A DNA stretch of 64,000 nucleotides from Numida meleagris (lineage: Eukaryota > Chordata > Aves > Galliformes > Numididae). Under the pieces are notes generated by a model, which was not told where the DNA came from, did no database searches, and saw nothing but the letters and a program-made list of their open reading frames with translations. This document shows, piece after piece, positions 12,391 to 24,298 of this stretch (position 1 is the stretch's first letter; every line of letters starts with the position of its first letter). The translations under genes and the position numbers were made by a program. The stretch covers positions 39,308,797 through 39,372,796 of the forward strand of contig NC_034410.1 in the NCBI RefSeq assembly GCF_002078875.1. Reading direction: 5' to 3'.

Positions 12391-13060
12391 TATAGAAGAT
12401 TGGGTTGGTAAGAGACATTTATGTAGTCCATCCACCCAATTAAGGCAGTCTTAACAATATCTGTTTTATTTCCAGACTTATTTCTACATCCTATCTCCAA
12501 AACGTTCCATGATGGAGATTCTTTAACGCTCCCGGGGAATGTACGCTCTGCTTACCTCAAGTTTTTTTCTGTAGTCTAATCTTTTTTCCTTGCTGCATTT
12601 TAAGCTACTCTTCCCAATGAACATGGAGAAATTTTTGCTTTTACACATTGTAGAAACTGTTAATTTGCCAGAAGGCTGTTTTCCTGTCTCTCCTCTGCCT
12701 TCTCCATTAACTGCCCCTGTTTATTTCAGTCTTTCTTAGCTCATACTATTTAGACTTGTATTTATTTTTCTGTTCTACTCTGGACTTAGCCAGTTGGTCA
12801 TGAAATGTGGTTTTCATAATAGGACACGAAACTCCAAACTGAATAGTGGAAGGATTACTGTAGTTGCTTTATGCTCCACTTTCTCATTCATGTATCACGA
12901 TAAGATCTGCTTTCTTATTACTAGTCTGACGTTCACTTTGGTAGGATTGTAAACTCCAAACTCTGTTTTTTAAACCTGTTGCTGGGCAGTCATTCACCTT
13001 CTTATTTAAAAGTATGTTCCCAGAATCATATTAGATTACTTTTATTGTGAAATCTCTTCC
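12391..13060 (-). mobile_element. Ancient CR1 LINE, 3' portion
   Basis: The 3' end is marked by a worn 'gggttggtaagagac ... tagtccatccaccc' block, the antisense CR1 tail start. Further blocks follow in CR1 order: 'tagtctaatctttttt'+'ccttgctgcattttaagc', 'aacatggagaa', 'cagtctttcttagctca', 'tctggacttagccagtt', 'gaaatgtggtt', 'ggacacgaaactcc', 'ggaaggattact' and 'gggcagtcattcacc'. The co-linear series over 650 bp makes chance unlikely. There is no usable frame, and it is much older than the copies at 15.2, 23.4 or 49.4 kb. Confidence 0.75.
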
Positions 13061-13683
13061 TACTACTTTTTATTCTTGCTATTTGTATGACAAAGTCAAC
13101 AAAGCAAGAAGAGAGTGAGTAAAGGCTCATATGAGCAACTTAGCGTAAGGCAGCAAGCTCTTACATGTTCCTCAGTAACTGTTCAGGTTCAGCATGGTGG
13201 GGGTAAATGCAAGTTACGCAAGAGAGAGGTGACCTTCAGCAAGAAAGCAGCTAGCTCCTGTATTGTTCCTGCATTTGTTCTTGTATTGATACTTTGGTTT
13301 CTCCCCAAACTGTCAGAAAAACTAGTTAACCATGCTTTCAATGCAAAGGCCTTTATAAACGGGATACAGTGACATGGAAGAGGTTTCGCATCAAAATTAA
13401 AAGTTGAAATGAGGAATTTAAAATTGTGAATTATTTTGATTCTATTTATTAGTGATACTGTCTGAGCCAACAGACTTCAAGGCACTAGGAAATTTTCTGG
13501 CAGGGAGGAAAAAGAATCTTTCTATTTTTAATAATTCATTTGAAATTTTTAGTCATCCAGTTAAAATTACTTGGAAAAGGATCCACAGTCCTGTTTTAGA
13601 AAGTCATATTAGAGCTCTGAGTCTCTCTTCAGGATATTTTTTCCTTATGTGCAAAAGAAACTCAGAAGCTTTTTCAAAAAGGA

Positions 13684-13739
13684 CAAACTAAGAAAAGGAA
13701 AAGAAAAGGAAAAAGGAAGAAAAAGAAAAAAAGAGAAGT
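13684..13739 (+). repeat. Purine-rich (A/G) low-complexity tract
   Basis: About 55 bases that are almost entirely A and G (AAAAGGAAAAG-type units). No coding meaning. Confidence 0.8.
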
Positions 13740-14489
13740 CTGATGGAATACCCTAAGACTTACAGTAAAATTACAGGGATGGCAGGCTACAGACATACCT
13801 TCTCACGCAAGAGATTTATGTGTTAAATGGCTATTGCTAATGAGGTGTTTTGGTTTTGTGCTTAAGCAGCTAGTTTTAAAACACCTGTTCTGGTATCTGA
13901 AGAGCCTGAATGTCTGTCTGAAGTCCCACTATTTTTATTCAGTGAATAAAAATGTATTGGTGCTGGAGATGCCGCTTGGTTTGGCTGCCTGAAGGCTTCT
14001 GCTTCTCACAACAGTTAACACAGAGCGCTTAGGAACTGGTCGGGTCCACACGTACTTAGTATTTAGTGTCAGTGCACACACAGACGTTCTGGAAATGCAA
14101 TTAGTTTCTATCCATGTGTGCATTTAATGGGATTTCTAAATAGTTCAAGAGCTCATTTTTTCCGAGATGCTGAGAGAAACATGAACTCGTTCACACAGTG
14201 GCTCTGGGTCGCTTTGCCTAAGCCTTTTGCATTGGTTCTGTGTATTGATGTGCATGCAGTATGAAACTGTGGACAGTATCTAAGGAGAGAATATCTTTTA
14301 ATTGAGAAAAAAGTCAATAAAACACATTTTTAAAATGAACCTGAAGGCATGAGCTATTTTTCATAAGCTCCAATCTTTCTCTTTTTTGTCCTATTTTCTC
14401 TCCAGTCAGGTTTTGTTATTAAGCGCTGTGGCTTTCTAATCAAAGCCCACAGTTACCCAGTGTACATTTCTGTGCTGGCTTGTCCCCAG

Positions 14490-14857
14490 GCACAGGCTGT
14501 GAGGCCGTCCCTCCGCCCGGGCCGCAGAAAAGCATTCCTCAGCTCGGACCTTTTGTCCCAGCCTGCTTCCTGTTGACCGGGCAGTGGCCCTCTGCCTGGC
14601 TGCTTGTCAGGTTGTTCACACAGAATACAGTTCAGTGTTTCGAAGGGCGGCGAAGTCTCGAAGCTGGCTAAAAGCAGCATATGATGCTGTGGGAGCAGGA
14701 ATGCCGGCTTTTCCCTCTGTGGCCTGCTGAAGTACAGAGGGCTTGAGGACAAGATGGCGCGGGCTGGGGGTTGGCCTGGGGTGACAGCCTGCTGAGCAGC
14801 ACAGGATGCTTGGAGGCTGGGTTGTCTTTAAGGGAAGGGTTACGTCCCCCACCACAG
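14490..14857 (+). promoter_or_regulatory. GC-rich block with YY1-like site and donor-like end: possible alternative 5' exon or promoter
   Basis: The block is distinctly richer in G+C and CpG than the DNA around it. CAAGATGGCG at 14750-14759 matches the core YY1 binding site, which often sits just inside transcription starts. CAG|GTAAAG at 14855-14863 is a strong 5' splice-site match. The reading frame that would leave this donor in phase 1 has an ATG at 14806 and no stop before 14857, so it could join the phase-1 acceptor at 48209. The upstream ATG in the YY1 site leads to a stop after 13 codons. No transcript evidence is available; this is a hypothesis from sequence only, and the frame match alone has a one-in-three chance. 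Confidence 0.25.
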
Positions 14858-15150
14858 GTAAAGCTTTCTGAAAATGAACTATATCTTGTCAGAATGTACT
14901 TCAGTGAAACATGCTACATGCTACTACTCTATTGCAGCATGACTGGTGTAAGCATGGTGTTTAGTAGCAGGAGGAAAAGCTGTATTTGGGCAGACTGTTT
15001 CAGACTATGTCTGTAGTAAGCTGTGTACATTGTGCTGTCTGTAAAATCTCGCTGCCTAGCTCTTCCCCTCTGCTACTCCACATGTGATGTTTGTATCTCT
15101 CTATACATGGATTCATACATACACGTGTGCTCATAAGTCTATGCAGACTG

Positions 15151-15486
15151 ATCATAGAGTCATAGAATTGTCAAGGTTGGAAAAGACCTCTAAGATCACC
15201 TAGTCCGACTGTAAATCTATCCTCACCATACCACTGACCATGTTCCTCAGTGCCACATCCACACAGTTCTTGAACATCTCCAGGGACGGTGACTCCACCA
15301 CCTCTCTGGGCAGCCTGTGCCAGTGCTTCACCGCTCTTTCTGAGAAGACATTTTTCCTAATACCCAACCTCAACCACCCCTGGCACAACTTCAGGCCATT
15401 CCCTCTCATCCTATTGCTGTTACCTGGGAGGCCAACGCCACCTCACCATAATCTCCTTTCATGTTAGCATTTATGAGAGGAGTGAT
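15151..15486 (-). mobile_element. CR1 LINE, 5'-truncated
   Basis: The 3' end carries the CR1 tail on the minus strand (plus-strand ATCATAGAGTCATAGAATTG, then 'aaggttggaaaagacctctaagatcacctag'-type sequence split by small changes). Inward lies the C-terminal part of the CR1 ORF2 frame (minus-strand [16 protein letters not shown], then a [11 protein letters not shown] block). Similarity ends near 15486 at the 'cctcctttca' block, the usual severe 5' truncation. It is non-functional. Confidence 0.93.
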
Positions 15487-18400
15487 AGCATGGCCATAGC
15501 TTTGGCACAACCACCCAACCAACCTGGCAGGACATGGGACACAAATGCCTTTTTGTACAGACAGCGCTTTCATACCAAGAGCTCAGCTTGCTGGATACAG
15601 GGAGAAGTTGGGCCAAGAGTTGTCGAAGGGCTTTTTGTGTGCGTTTGTGTGATTTCAGTGACTGAAACCTCAGGTTTTTTTCAAGCAAGTTCCTAGGGTG
15701 CATCCAGGCAAAATTCACTGGGAAGGAGCATGCCTATGAGAAGGTTTTTGGCAGCCATCTCACAGGCACACAGAAGAGGGTTAGAACCGTGGTAAGCCTG
15801 CCTCTCTCATTTTTCATTTCTCTGCCTTTGCTCCCCAGGGACTCCATATCACGAAGCCCATTTGACTTATGACCTAAGAGAGATTTTTTTTCCCTGCTCA
15901 GCAGAGGTGAAAGGCTAGGGCAGTATCCTACAACCAACCTGGCTTTCACATTGTTTTTCAGTCTTAAACCCTTCACTTCACCTTCACTGCTTTCAGGTGA
16001 CTTTCAACAGTCAATATACCAGCTTCCTGTGACTGGATGAAATTACAGAGTTAATTAAGCATTTTAAAGAAATCTGCATAGGAAATAAAAAATAATTCTT
16101 AATATGAAACATTAAAAAAAGTAAAGGGAAAAAACATGCTCATTCTTCTAATTGGAGAATGCCATTTATTGTTCTTACCATTTATCAGTATAATTTAATT
16201 CATTGCTGGCATTTTTTCCCTCTTTACCTTTTTGGTATCATTGTATTTCAAATATCATGACTGTCAAATGATTATAGGGAGAGAACTAATGCTTTATGCT
16301 CATGGGAACAAACATTATTAAATATGGAAAATTATTTATATGATTTTTTTCCATTCTGTTGGATCTGGTTTTTTTTTAGATGCTATTTGTTCCACACTAA
16401 TTTTCCCTTTGTAAAATACCTTCATATTAATAAATAGCTGGGCTTCCTATACATGGAAAATGAATGCTCCCCCAGATGTTAGGAGTCAAGAACTATCTTC
16501 TTTTTGGAGCCAGACCACCTATTCACACAGTTATTCTTCTGATTTTTATGTCATCTTTATGGTTTTGGCATAGGCAGCTAGAAAAGTTAGCCCCATTCGT
16601 CCATTTTTTCCCACAGCTCCTGAGGTTTTAGGTGCCTGTGAATCACTTTGAAATTTAAATCTTGGTCCTATAAAGTTATGTAGCTAAGAGATCACAAAGG
16701 AAAAGGGCCAAAGTGCTTTGGAAATACCTGGAGGCAAAACAAAAAAGAAAAAAAGAAAAAGAAGAAAGCATTAGATTGTGAAATTGAAGGTGAGAAAAGG
16801 CAATGTGCATGTTTCTTAGAAATGCTTTTTCGGTCTTAGGGCAGGGTGCACACCAGCAGTGCCAGGCAGCTGAATGCTGGAGATGCTTTCAAAGGTGGAT
16901 CATTCAAGGGCTGCTTTGAGGATTGCTGTCTTTAAGAACTTCAATGGAAATGCAGTGATAGCAGAAGCAAAGACAATTTAGAGGAGGTCTTCAGTCCAGC
17001 CTCAGCTGTTACAGTACTGAAAAGCTGGTATGAAATGAATGAGAAAAGCAGATGGAGGCAAATGACACAAGGGAGAGACATGCATAAAGCCACTAGCTCC
17101 CAAATGGCTGAAAGGATAAACACTCAATTTGCACACACAAGTAAAATGTTTCTTTGACAAGACATGCTGAATTACACCCAGGGAAAATTCCACAGGCCTT
17201 TAAAAAAATCAATATGCTGTTTTACAAATATATTTTTATTCCCTGGTTTCAGTGAGTTCTGTAAGCTGCTTGTCTGATGCCTGATTTCCAGGTCCAAGTG
17301 TCAGTGATATAATAGATAGCTTTGTTTTTTAAAAAAACAATCTGTTTTCCTTTTGACATATGCGAAATACTGAAGCAGCTACTGGCAAGCTTGTAAATTA
17401 GTTGTTTTTTTTTATATATATATCATTGGTGAAAGAGGAATTATTCAGTACAGATGTGTACTTGAACACTCAGGGAAACAACTTGAAGGTGGTGGAATGT
17501 TCATCACATCTATTAGCCTTTTGGGCCAGTTCAAAACATCTGTACAGCTCAGTTGTATTGGCTAACAAAGTGGATGTGTCAATACAGAGTTTGAACTAAA
17601 GGAAGGACTGTTTTTTTGACTATCATTAGAAAGCCAAGAATGGAGACCATTCCCAATGTTCTGGACTTGTCTGTAAATAGGTAGATTATAGGTTATAACT
17701 TCCAGTTAAACACTGGTGTATTTTCAGATATCTATCTTAAGCAGAATATCCTTGAACTCAACCCCCCAAAATCTCTGTGCAACTTCTCTTTTTTTTTCTT
17801 TTTTTTTTTGTTTGAAGGTGTGCACGAGCAATGTCAGCAGCAACACATCTGTGAGTTATTTTAAGTTAGAAATCAGCTTTTGCTTAGTACTTGTCTGTGC
17901 CCATCCAGAGTGCCGTTTTAGTTAGATGTTGTTCCCTTTGAGATTCAGATCTTCTGTCTGCTGGAATCAGCAGTGAGTTAATACTCCTGTGTGAGGCAGC
18001 ACAAAAAATGGGTTTCCCATCTGTTAAATCCTTTTTGACGATATATTCACCTATTCTGAATAGGAGCAAAACCAAGATTTTTTGAAATAGAGGCAAGAGA
18101 GAAGGGAGAGGGAAAATAAATCCACTTCTGTTTCAAATATGAAGAAAAAATAGTGTGTACAAAAGCATCTTTCCAGCCATCAGCTGGTCTAATAAGAGGT
18201 ATTTTCTCTGTGCCTGCCTCCCTTCTGCCCTTAGTTTGTCATTGTTACAGTGTTGTAGCTACTGGGAAGGAATACACCATCCAGACAGATGGCTGAGAGG
18301 TGGAAAATTCAAGCTCTGGGCCTGCTCCAGTGTCCAGGCCAGCCTCCTCCAGCCCCAAGGAGGGTGTCCTGACCGCTGCTCTGTGCCCTTGGTGCTGCTG

Positions 18401-18815
18401 TGGCTTGGAGTAGGAATTATATTGTGGAGGTGAAAGGTCTATGGAAACCACTGCATTGTTTTGTGCTAATTTAAATGGATGGGGTGTTTTTCAGAGGAAA
18501 ACTATTTGTCTGGCGACTTCCCAGTCCATCCGCTGTTGAGCTTGCAATATTTGTGTTTACCTTAGGAACAAGTCTCAGTACAATGATGAATGCCTTGGAG
18601 AATTTTAACGTTTGGTTGTATGGCCCAAGAGAAAGAAGGTGCCTGGGTCCAGGGCTGTCCACAGACTGGACTGAGAAGAACCTGAATCAGGCCTATGTAG
18701 TCTGCACCAGCAATAGGAGTGAAAGGTTAGAAGGAATTAGACCAAACCGATAAGAAATTCACTGCTCTGGCCTTGAAGTTTAATAAGGAAGCTGTCAGCT
18801 TTTAGACATGACTTC
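15487..18815. other. Intronic sequence with no gene recognised
   Basis: AT-rich non-coding DNA with A-rich tracts near 16738-16768 and T-rich tracts near 17404-17425 and 17785-17810. Open frames up to 92 codons (for example 18155-18433) have no recognisable domain. Confidence 0.6.
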
Positions 18816-19085
18816 ATCACTAGCACACAGCAACTTGTGAACCCGACCATGTGAAATTATGCAGCATTAAAAGAGAGATGTTGATTTCCCTGAGAGGCGG
18901 GAGAAGTCAAAACCCTGCAGCAGGAACATCTAGCAAGGGGTCATAGTCAGATGTGGGAAAACCTTTTGTTTAGACACGAAATAACTGTTGTAACTTGTAA
19001 ACACTGTAAGACATAGGGTTTGTGACTGATAAGAGGATTAAAATGTTGCTTTGCCATCAGGCGTTGTGCATCTCTCCTCCTTCTT
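18816..19085 (+). mobile_element. Possible solo LTR relic of an endogenous retrovirus
   Basis: The stretch 'gactgataagaggatt'+'aaaatgttgctttgcc'+'atcaggcgttgtgcatct' near 19022-19072 looks like the polyadenylation and U5 part of an avian ERV LTR, with an ATTAAA-type signal at the right place. The 5' boundary is vague and no paired LTR, primer-binding site or internal genes were seen. It could equally be unique sequence. Confidence 0.25.
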
Positions 19086-22000
19086 CAGATGAAACTTCCT
19101 CTTTAAGCTGAGACTAGTTACCAGTTCAACACAGAGGAGCATGCTGTCATATGGTAACTCTAAATTAAGATGCTTATTATATTAAGTGATTATCTCTTTA
19201 GGCATATGCCCCCAAATGAATATCCACAGAGAATCTTTTATAAATAATTCTTGTAGAAAAAGATAATGATAGAGTGACTTATTGTGAGAGAAAGGACAAG
19301 GACTCATTCCCAGTGGTGATACGCTGTTTATTCTGAAGCATCTCAACAAACAATCCAGTGGTTGTTTCTCTAGAGTACAAAGTCTACCTTCAACGTACAA
19401 ATTTGCCCAGGTTTTTGCTTTTCTGTATTTTTGCTGAGCCTAAGATAGAAAATGTGCTAATTCTTCCTTTTCACCTAGAGAAATCACTGCAATAGTATAG
19501 TTAAAGCTTTATATACACTGATTATTAATTGAGAATTCCAGAGATTGAATATATGTTTTTTATTATTATTTTCAGTTATCTTCCACATTCTTCTCTGCAA
19601 AGTGGAATGCTGTGTTGTGATTGATTTGTTTCTATAAACTAATGCATCTTGTATATTACATCTCCTTCCTTTGGACCTGAGGCTTTCAGAGGATAGCCTG
19701 GGGGAAGTTTTGAAGGGAAACCATACCCTTCTCAGCCACACAAGGAGTATGTGAATTTAGTGTATTTTCTCAGAGCTTACACCTTGGTGGTAGAGTAGCA
19801 GTCATTACCATTTGATATCCATTCCATTTGTACTCTCAAAACTGCTTTGTTACTAAAGGCATATCACATGTAACACTGCCTGTTGGAGAGACCCCCTTTT
19901 CTGGGGATCTTTCAATGGTCACATATATGACTTCTTACATGATACACCATGGTTACAAGATCCTGTGATGAGTCATCATTCCTTTTCATTTTCTTTAAGT
20001 AAGTGTGAAGTAAGATCTCCTTAAGAATGAGTTAGTTTATTTAACAGTATCTCAGATGTATGTGCTTTACTGAAAGCCCTGATTTCCTAGAACTGAAGAC
20101 AGAAGACCTCAGAATGCAATTGTTGCTATGCCACTGTAAATTAGAATAACCTCTAATATCTTCAGCATTCTCCAGGTATGTGTTTAGATCAGAGTCTGGT
20201 CAGTAGATTTCAATTTCAAATCTTCAGTGTGGTGACAAACTAATTATAAATAGATAAGCTCTGATTACCCATGAAGCTTCAAGTATAGCTCCACAGTTTC
20301 CATCACTTTATCTGCCGACACAACGTGTCATTGTCTAGACTCAGTGAACAGTTATAATAAGAATAACGCATTGATGAATACAGTTGGAAAAAAAAAAGAG
20401 ACAAATTGCTGCCTCAAAAATAATTTTAAGGGTGTAAAAGGGTGAAACTACTATCAAACCCAAACAAAAACATAACCACAACAACCATCCTTAACGTAAA
20501 CAGCAAAGCTAAATTTGGAAGGTAAACTCAGTCTATTTGAACAGTAGAATAACGTAATATTTTAAATGTACAGTTGATGCTAATGTATGATTTTCAGCAA
20601 TTGCCAGAATGCTTTTTATGATCAGAAAATGTGTTTTGCCTGTCTTACTAGTTTCACAAGATGACTTTAAAGTGTTTCTAGTCTGGTGGAGTAACATTAG
20701 TCCTTTGTGTAGTGCAGTGTCCTACAGTGTGCATAATGACAGTGTAGTTATCATAGCTGTTAACAAACGTGGCTTAATGGTTGCTTCAGTCTTTATGACT
20801 CAGGCGAGACCCTTTAAAAATTGTACTGTAAACTCATTAGATGTAATTTGAATTGGAAGTTCTAGAAATAGATGCTAGCTGGTAGACTTTGTTGACGGTC
20901 ATAGAGCAAAACAATGAATCCCCAGTTTACTTATCCTGGTGGATTGTTTTTATGTTTGTTGATTCCTCACTTGCTGTTTCTTTCTCTGAAGACCTGTTAG
21001 GTGGAAGGGGAAAAAATCTGTTTTGTTTCCACAAATTCAGGTTTGAGGACCTTAAAACACCTGGTTTTCAGTTCTGCTTACTGCCAGGCCAAACTGTCTG
21101 GGTAACCTGTGCTTTGTTTCAGAGACCTGAGGCAGATTGGTATAAACAGCTGTCCCCTTAGCAAAAAACCGAAGCATTAGATCAGCGTCAATGTCATTTT
21201 TTTTTTCTTCTTTTCCTTGAATGCTAGTAAATAGTGGCTGAAGTTCATGTGAACAAGGATGTTTAGAACAATATGTTTCGGCTGCCTGACTCTTAACATG
21301 AGGCAATGTGTGATTCACATGAACCTTCTGCAGAAGTTTCTGGATCGCATACCAAATACAGCACTGGCCTCTTAGCACAGAGCCCCTGATTGAAGTCCAG
21401 CTTGCAATTCCACACAGATTCATTTTTTCCAGGATAAAGCTCTTTCCAAGAGCACAGAGCACAAGTGAGTACTTAGATGATGTTTGGCTCATCATCCTTT
21501 CAGTCTTATGACAGCGCAGTAGCTGCCTTCCAGCAGGACGAGTGATTTGCCATTCTTCTGAATGGAGGCACTTGGCAGAATCACTCACTGGGAGCTTTGG
21601 TAACACCAAAAGCCTCCCTGGCCAGGCCCATTATAATGCTTCTTGCAAGTATGCAAAGAATGGTCTAAATGAGCTGGGGCATTGGCATGTGAGCCAAGGG
21701 TTGGGCGTGAACCACTAATGAGGCAAAACACAATCAAGCTTGGGCTTGGAACACTGGATGGGTTAGAGCCAGAAGCATCTCCTGCTCTGGCACTGATTTA
21801 TGGCACTTCCTCAAACACAGAATTTCTGAGAAGAGGGTCAGTAAAGTCCCTTTGAGAAGGTACATGCAACAGGATGAAAAAGGAAGATAACACCTGTGAA
21901 AACCACCAAAATCCTATATAACTCTTTGACAGTAGCAGTGAATGGACAAACAGATAAATAAAAGTTGCTTCCTCCCTCCTTAGCCAACCATAGTGCAATG

Positions 22001-23424
22001 CCTTTGATGGATAAGTTCATTATTTTCTTTTTCCCAGATAATGAGGTCTCATTTGGGTTAATCTTATGGAAAAGCAACCCACCAAATTAGAGCCCCCGCT
22101 ACTGCCTGATTTGTTATGTCATTATTTCTGCACACCCATTGTTTTACTACATGGTACGTTTTATTTGGTGTAGTGAGCCTTTCTGTTATGATACTTGCTG
22201 ATATGGAACATACGATATTGTGACTAGTCCACATTTTCTGTCATATTTAGCTAGCATAACCTTGCAAGTGGTATGAAAGGCTTTTACACCTGTCAGAAAG
22301 GCTTACTTAACTCATATGTTAGAGCTACTGCAAAAGCAGCTTGCTGAAATGAGCTGCAAATTCAAAGGAGCATATTGAATTTTGTAATTTATTTGTTCAC
22401 AGCACTGGTCAATTAATTTATTTCACAGTGATGTAATATTTAATATTGGGAAAAATAGATAAAACATGGCTGAAAAGCTGCTCTCTGTTCATCTGAGCAA
22501 AACAGCAAATGTTTCTCCTGTTTGTAGCAAATGCAATGCATGTCGTACGAGTAATACTATCCGGTGAATAATAGGCATGCTTGCTCAAATGGTTTAGGCT
22601 ATATTGTTTTTCCTGTCAATGGAAGATTCCTTAACATTCCTTATTAAACGGCATAGTACAATTAAACAAACAAATAACTCTTTCCCAGACAGAAAAAATA
22701 AATAAACTTCTGGGCCTCCCAAGCTGAAAATGTCATGCATATTTCATCCATAGTTCTTTGAGACGTGAAATACTTTCCCCTTTTTGATTTCAACAGGGTT
22801 TGCAGTGTGGGGCTAGAGCTTAGCATATGCCTTTCTTTTGCATTATAGTGTAAATAATCAATGGTTATTGCAGCATTTTACTTCTTGGATCATCTTTTAA
22901 AATAGTACTTGAAGAAGTAACATGATGTGTTTGGTCAGATTTGTTTATTCCAATACATAAAGCTTTGGCCAAACCCAAACAGTAAATAAAACAAAAACAA
23001 CAACAAAACTCAGGAAAATTGCAAATGATGGAAGGAAAAAGCCCACACATGAGTCTGACTTAAAGATGTCACCAATACCAAGAAAACTGATCTGAAAGAG
23101 CTGCCAACAGTACAAGACCAGTATTTACTTATTTTTATAGCAATGAGAATAAAACCAGAATCACTTATAGGTCCAGCAGTTTGCACTGTAAAATGTAGGC
23201 ATGAATAAAATAAATATAGACAACAATAGAAGGAGAATGTACATCAGTGATTAATTAAAACTGAAATACATCCTGCAGTCTCAGATAGTAGCTCACTCTT
23301 GTTACAAGCATTGACACCTGTGGCTGGCATGTTCTCCCTACTGGATCCCACTTATTATCTCTTCCAGAAGAGACAGTGAGTGGAGAGATGTCTTCCATGT
23401 CCCCTGGCTGCTCAGTGGTGCTGC
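19086..23424. other. Intronic sequence with no gene recognised
   Basis: AT-rich non-coding DNA. The longest open frame (185 codons, minus strand, 21052-21609) has no recognisable domain and looks like a chance frame. No repeat family was recognised. Confidence 0.6.
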
Positions 23425-24298
23425 TGCCAAGGTAGATGGTCAGGCTTTGATACAATAGAAGGAGGAGATGCTATCCAAAGGGACCTGGACAGACTTGAGA
23501 AGTGAGCCCACAAGAATCTAATGAGGTTCAACAAGGCCAAGTGCAAGCTGTTACACTTGACTTGGGACGATCCAAGATATGCGTACAGACTGGGAACAGA
23601 ACTCATTGAGAGCAGCTCTGTGGAGAAAGGCTTAGGGCGGATGAAAAGCTGGACATGAGCCAACAGTGTGTGCTTGCAGCCTGATTGTCTTACTGTATCC
23701 TAGGGTGCATCAAAAGACTAGCAGGTGACTAGCAGGGTGAGGGAGATGACTGTCCCCCTATACTTTGCCTTGTGAAGCCCCATCTGGAGTACTGCATCCA
23801 GACCCCCGGCACATAAAGGCATGAAGGTGTTGGCGCGAGCTCAGAGAAGGGCCACGAAGATGATCAGAGGGCTGGAGCACCTCTCTTGTAAAGAAAGGTT
23901 GAGGGAGCTGGGCTTGTTCACCCTAGAGAAGAGAAGACTTAGGGGAGACCTCATTGCAGCCTTCCAGTACCTGAGGGGAGCTTAAAAGCAGGAGGGGAAC
24001 CGACTTTTTACACAGAGTGATAGTGATAGGACATGGCAGAATGGCTTTAAACTAAAAAGGGGGAGATTCAGGTTAGATATTAGGTGGAAATTCTTTACTC
24101 AGAGGGTGGTAAGGTGCTGGCACAGGCTGCAAAGAGAACCTCTGGATGCTCCATCCCTGGAGGAGTTCAAGGCCAGGTTGGATGGGGCCCTGAGCAGCCT
24201 GATCTGGTGGGTGGTAACTCTGTCCACGGGAAGGGGGTTGGAACTAGATGGTCTTTATGGTCCTCTTCAACCCAAACCATTCTATGATTCTGTGATTT
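23425..24298 (+). mobile_element. CR1 LINE, 5'-truncated, 3' end intact
   Basis: Starts within the last part of the reverse-transcriptase frame (a form of 'gatgctatccaaagggacct', then 'ggacagacttgagaagtg'), runs through the whole ORF2 C-terminus ('ggccacgaagatgatcagag', 'gggctggagcacctctc', 'gagaagagaagacttagggg') and ends in the CR1 3' tail with ATTCTATGATTCTGTGATT at about 24279-24298. Many frameshifts and stops. It lies in the same orientation as the host gene. Confidence 0.95.

Larger units (their letters stand above)
13061..15150. other. Intronic sequence; purine tract and GC-rich block
   Basis: Mostly AT-rich non-coding DNA. It holds a purine-only-like tract (13684-13739) and a GC-rich block at 14490-14857, both listed separately. 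Confidence 0.6.

Noticed and set aside
21052..21609. 185-codon minus-strand open frame
   Set aside because: No recognisable domain, no splice or start context that stands out, no relation to neighbours.
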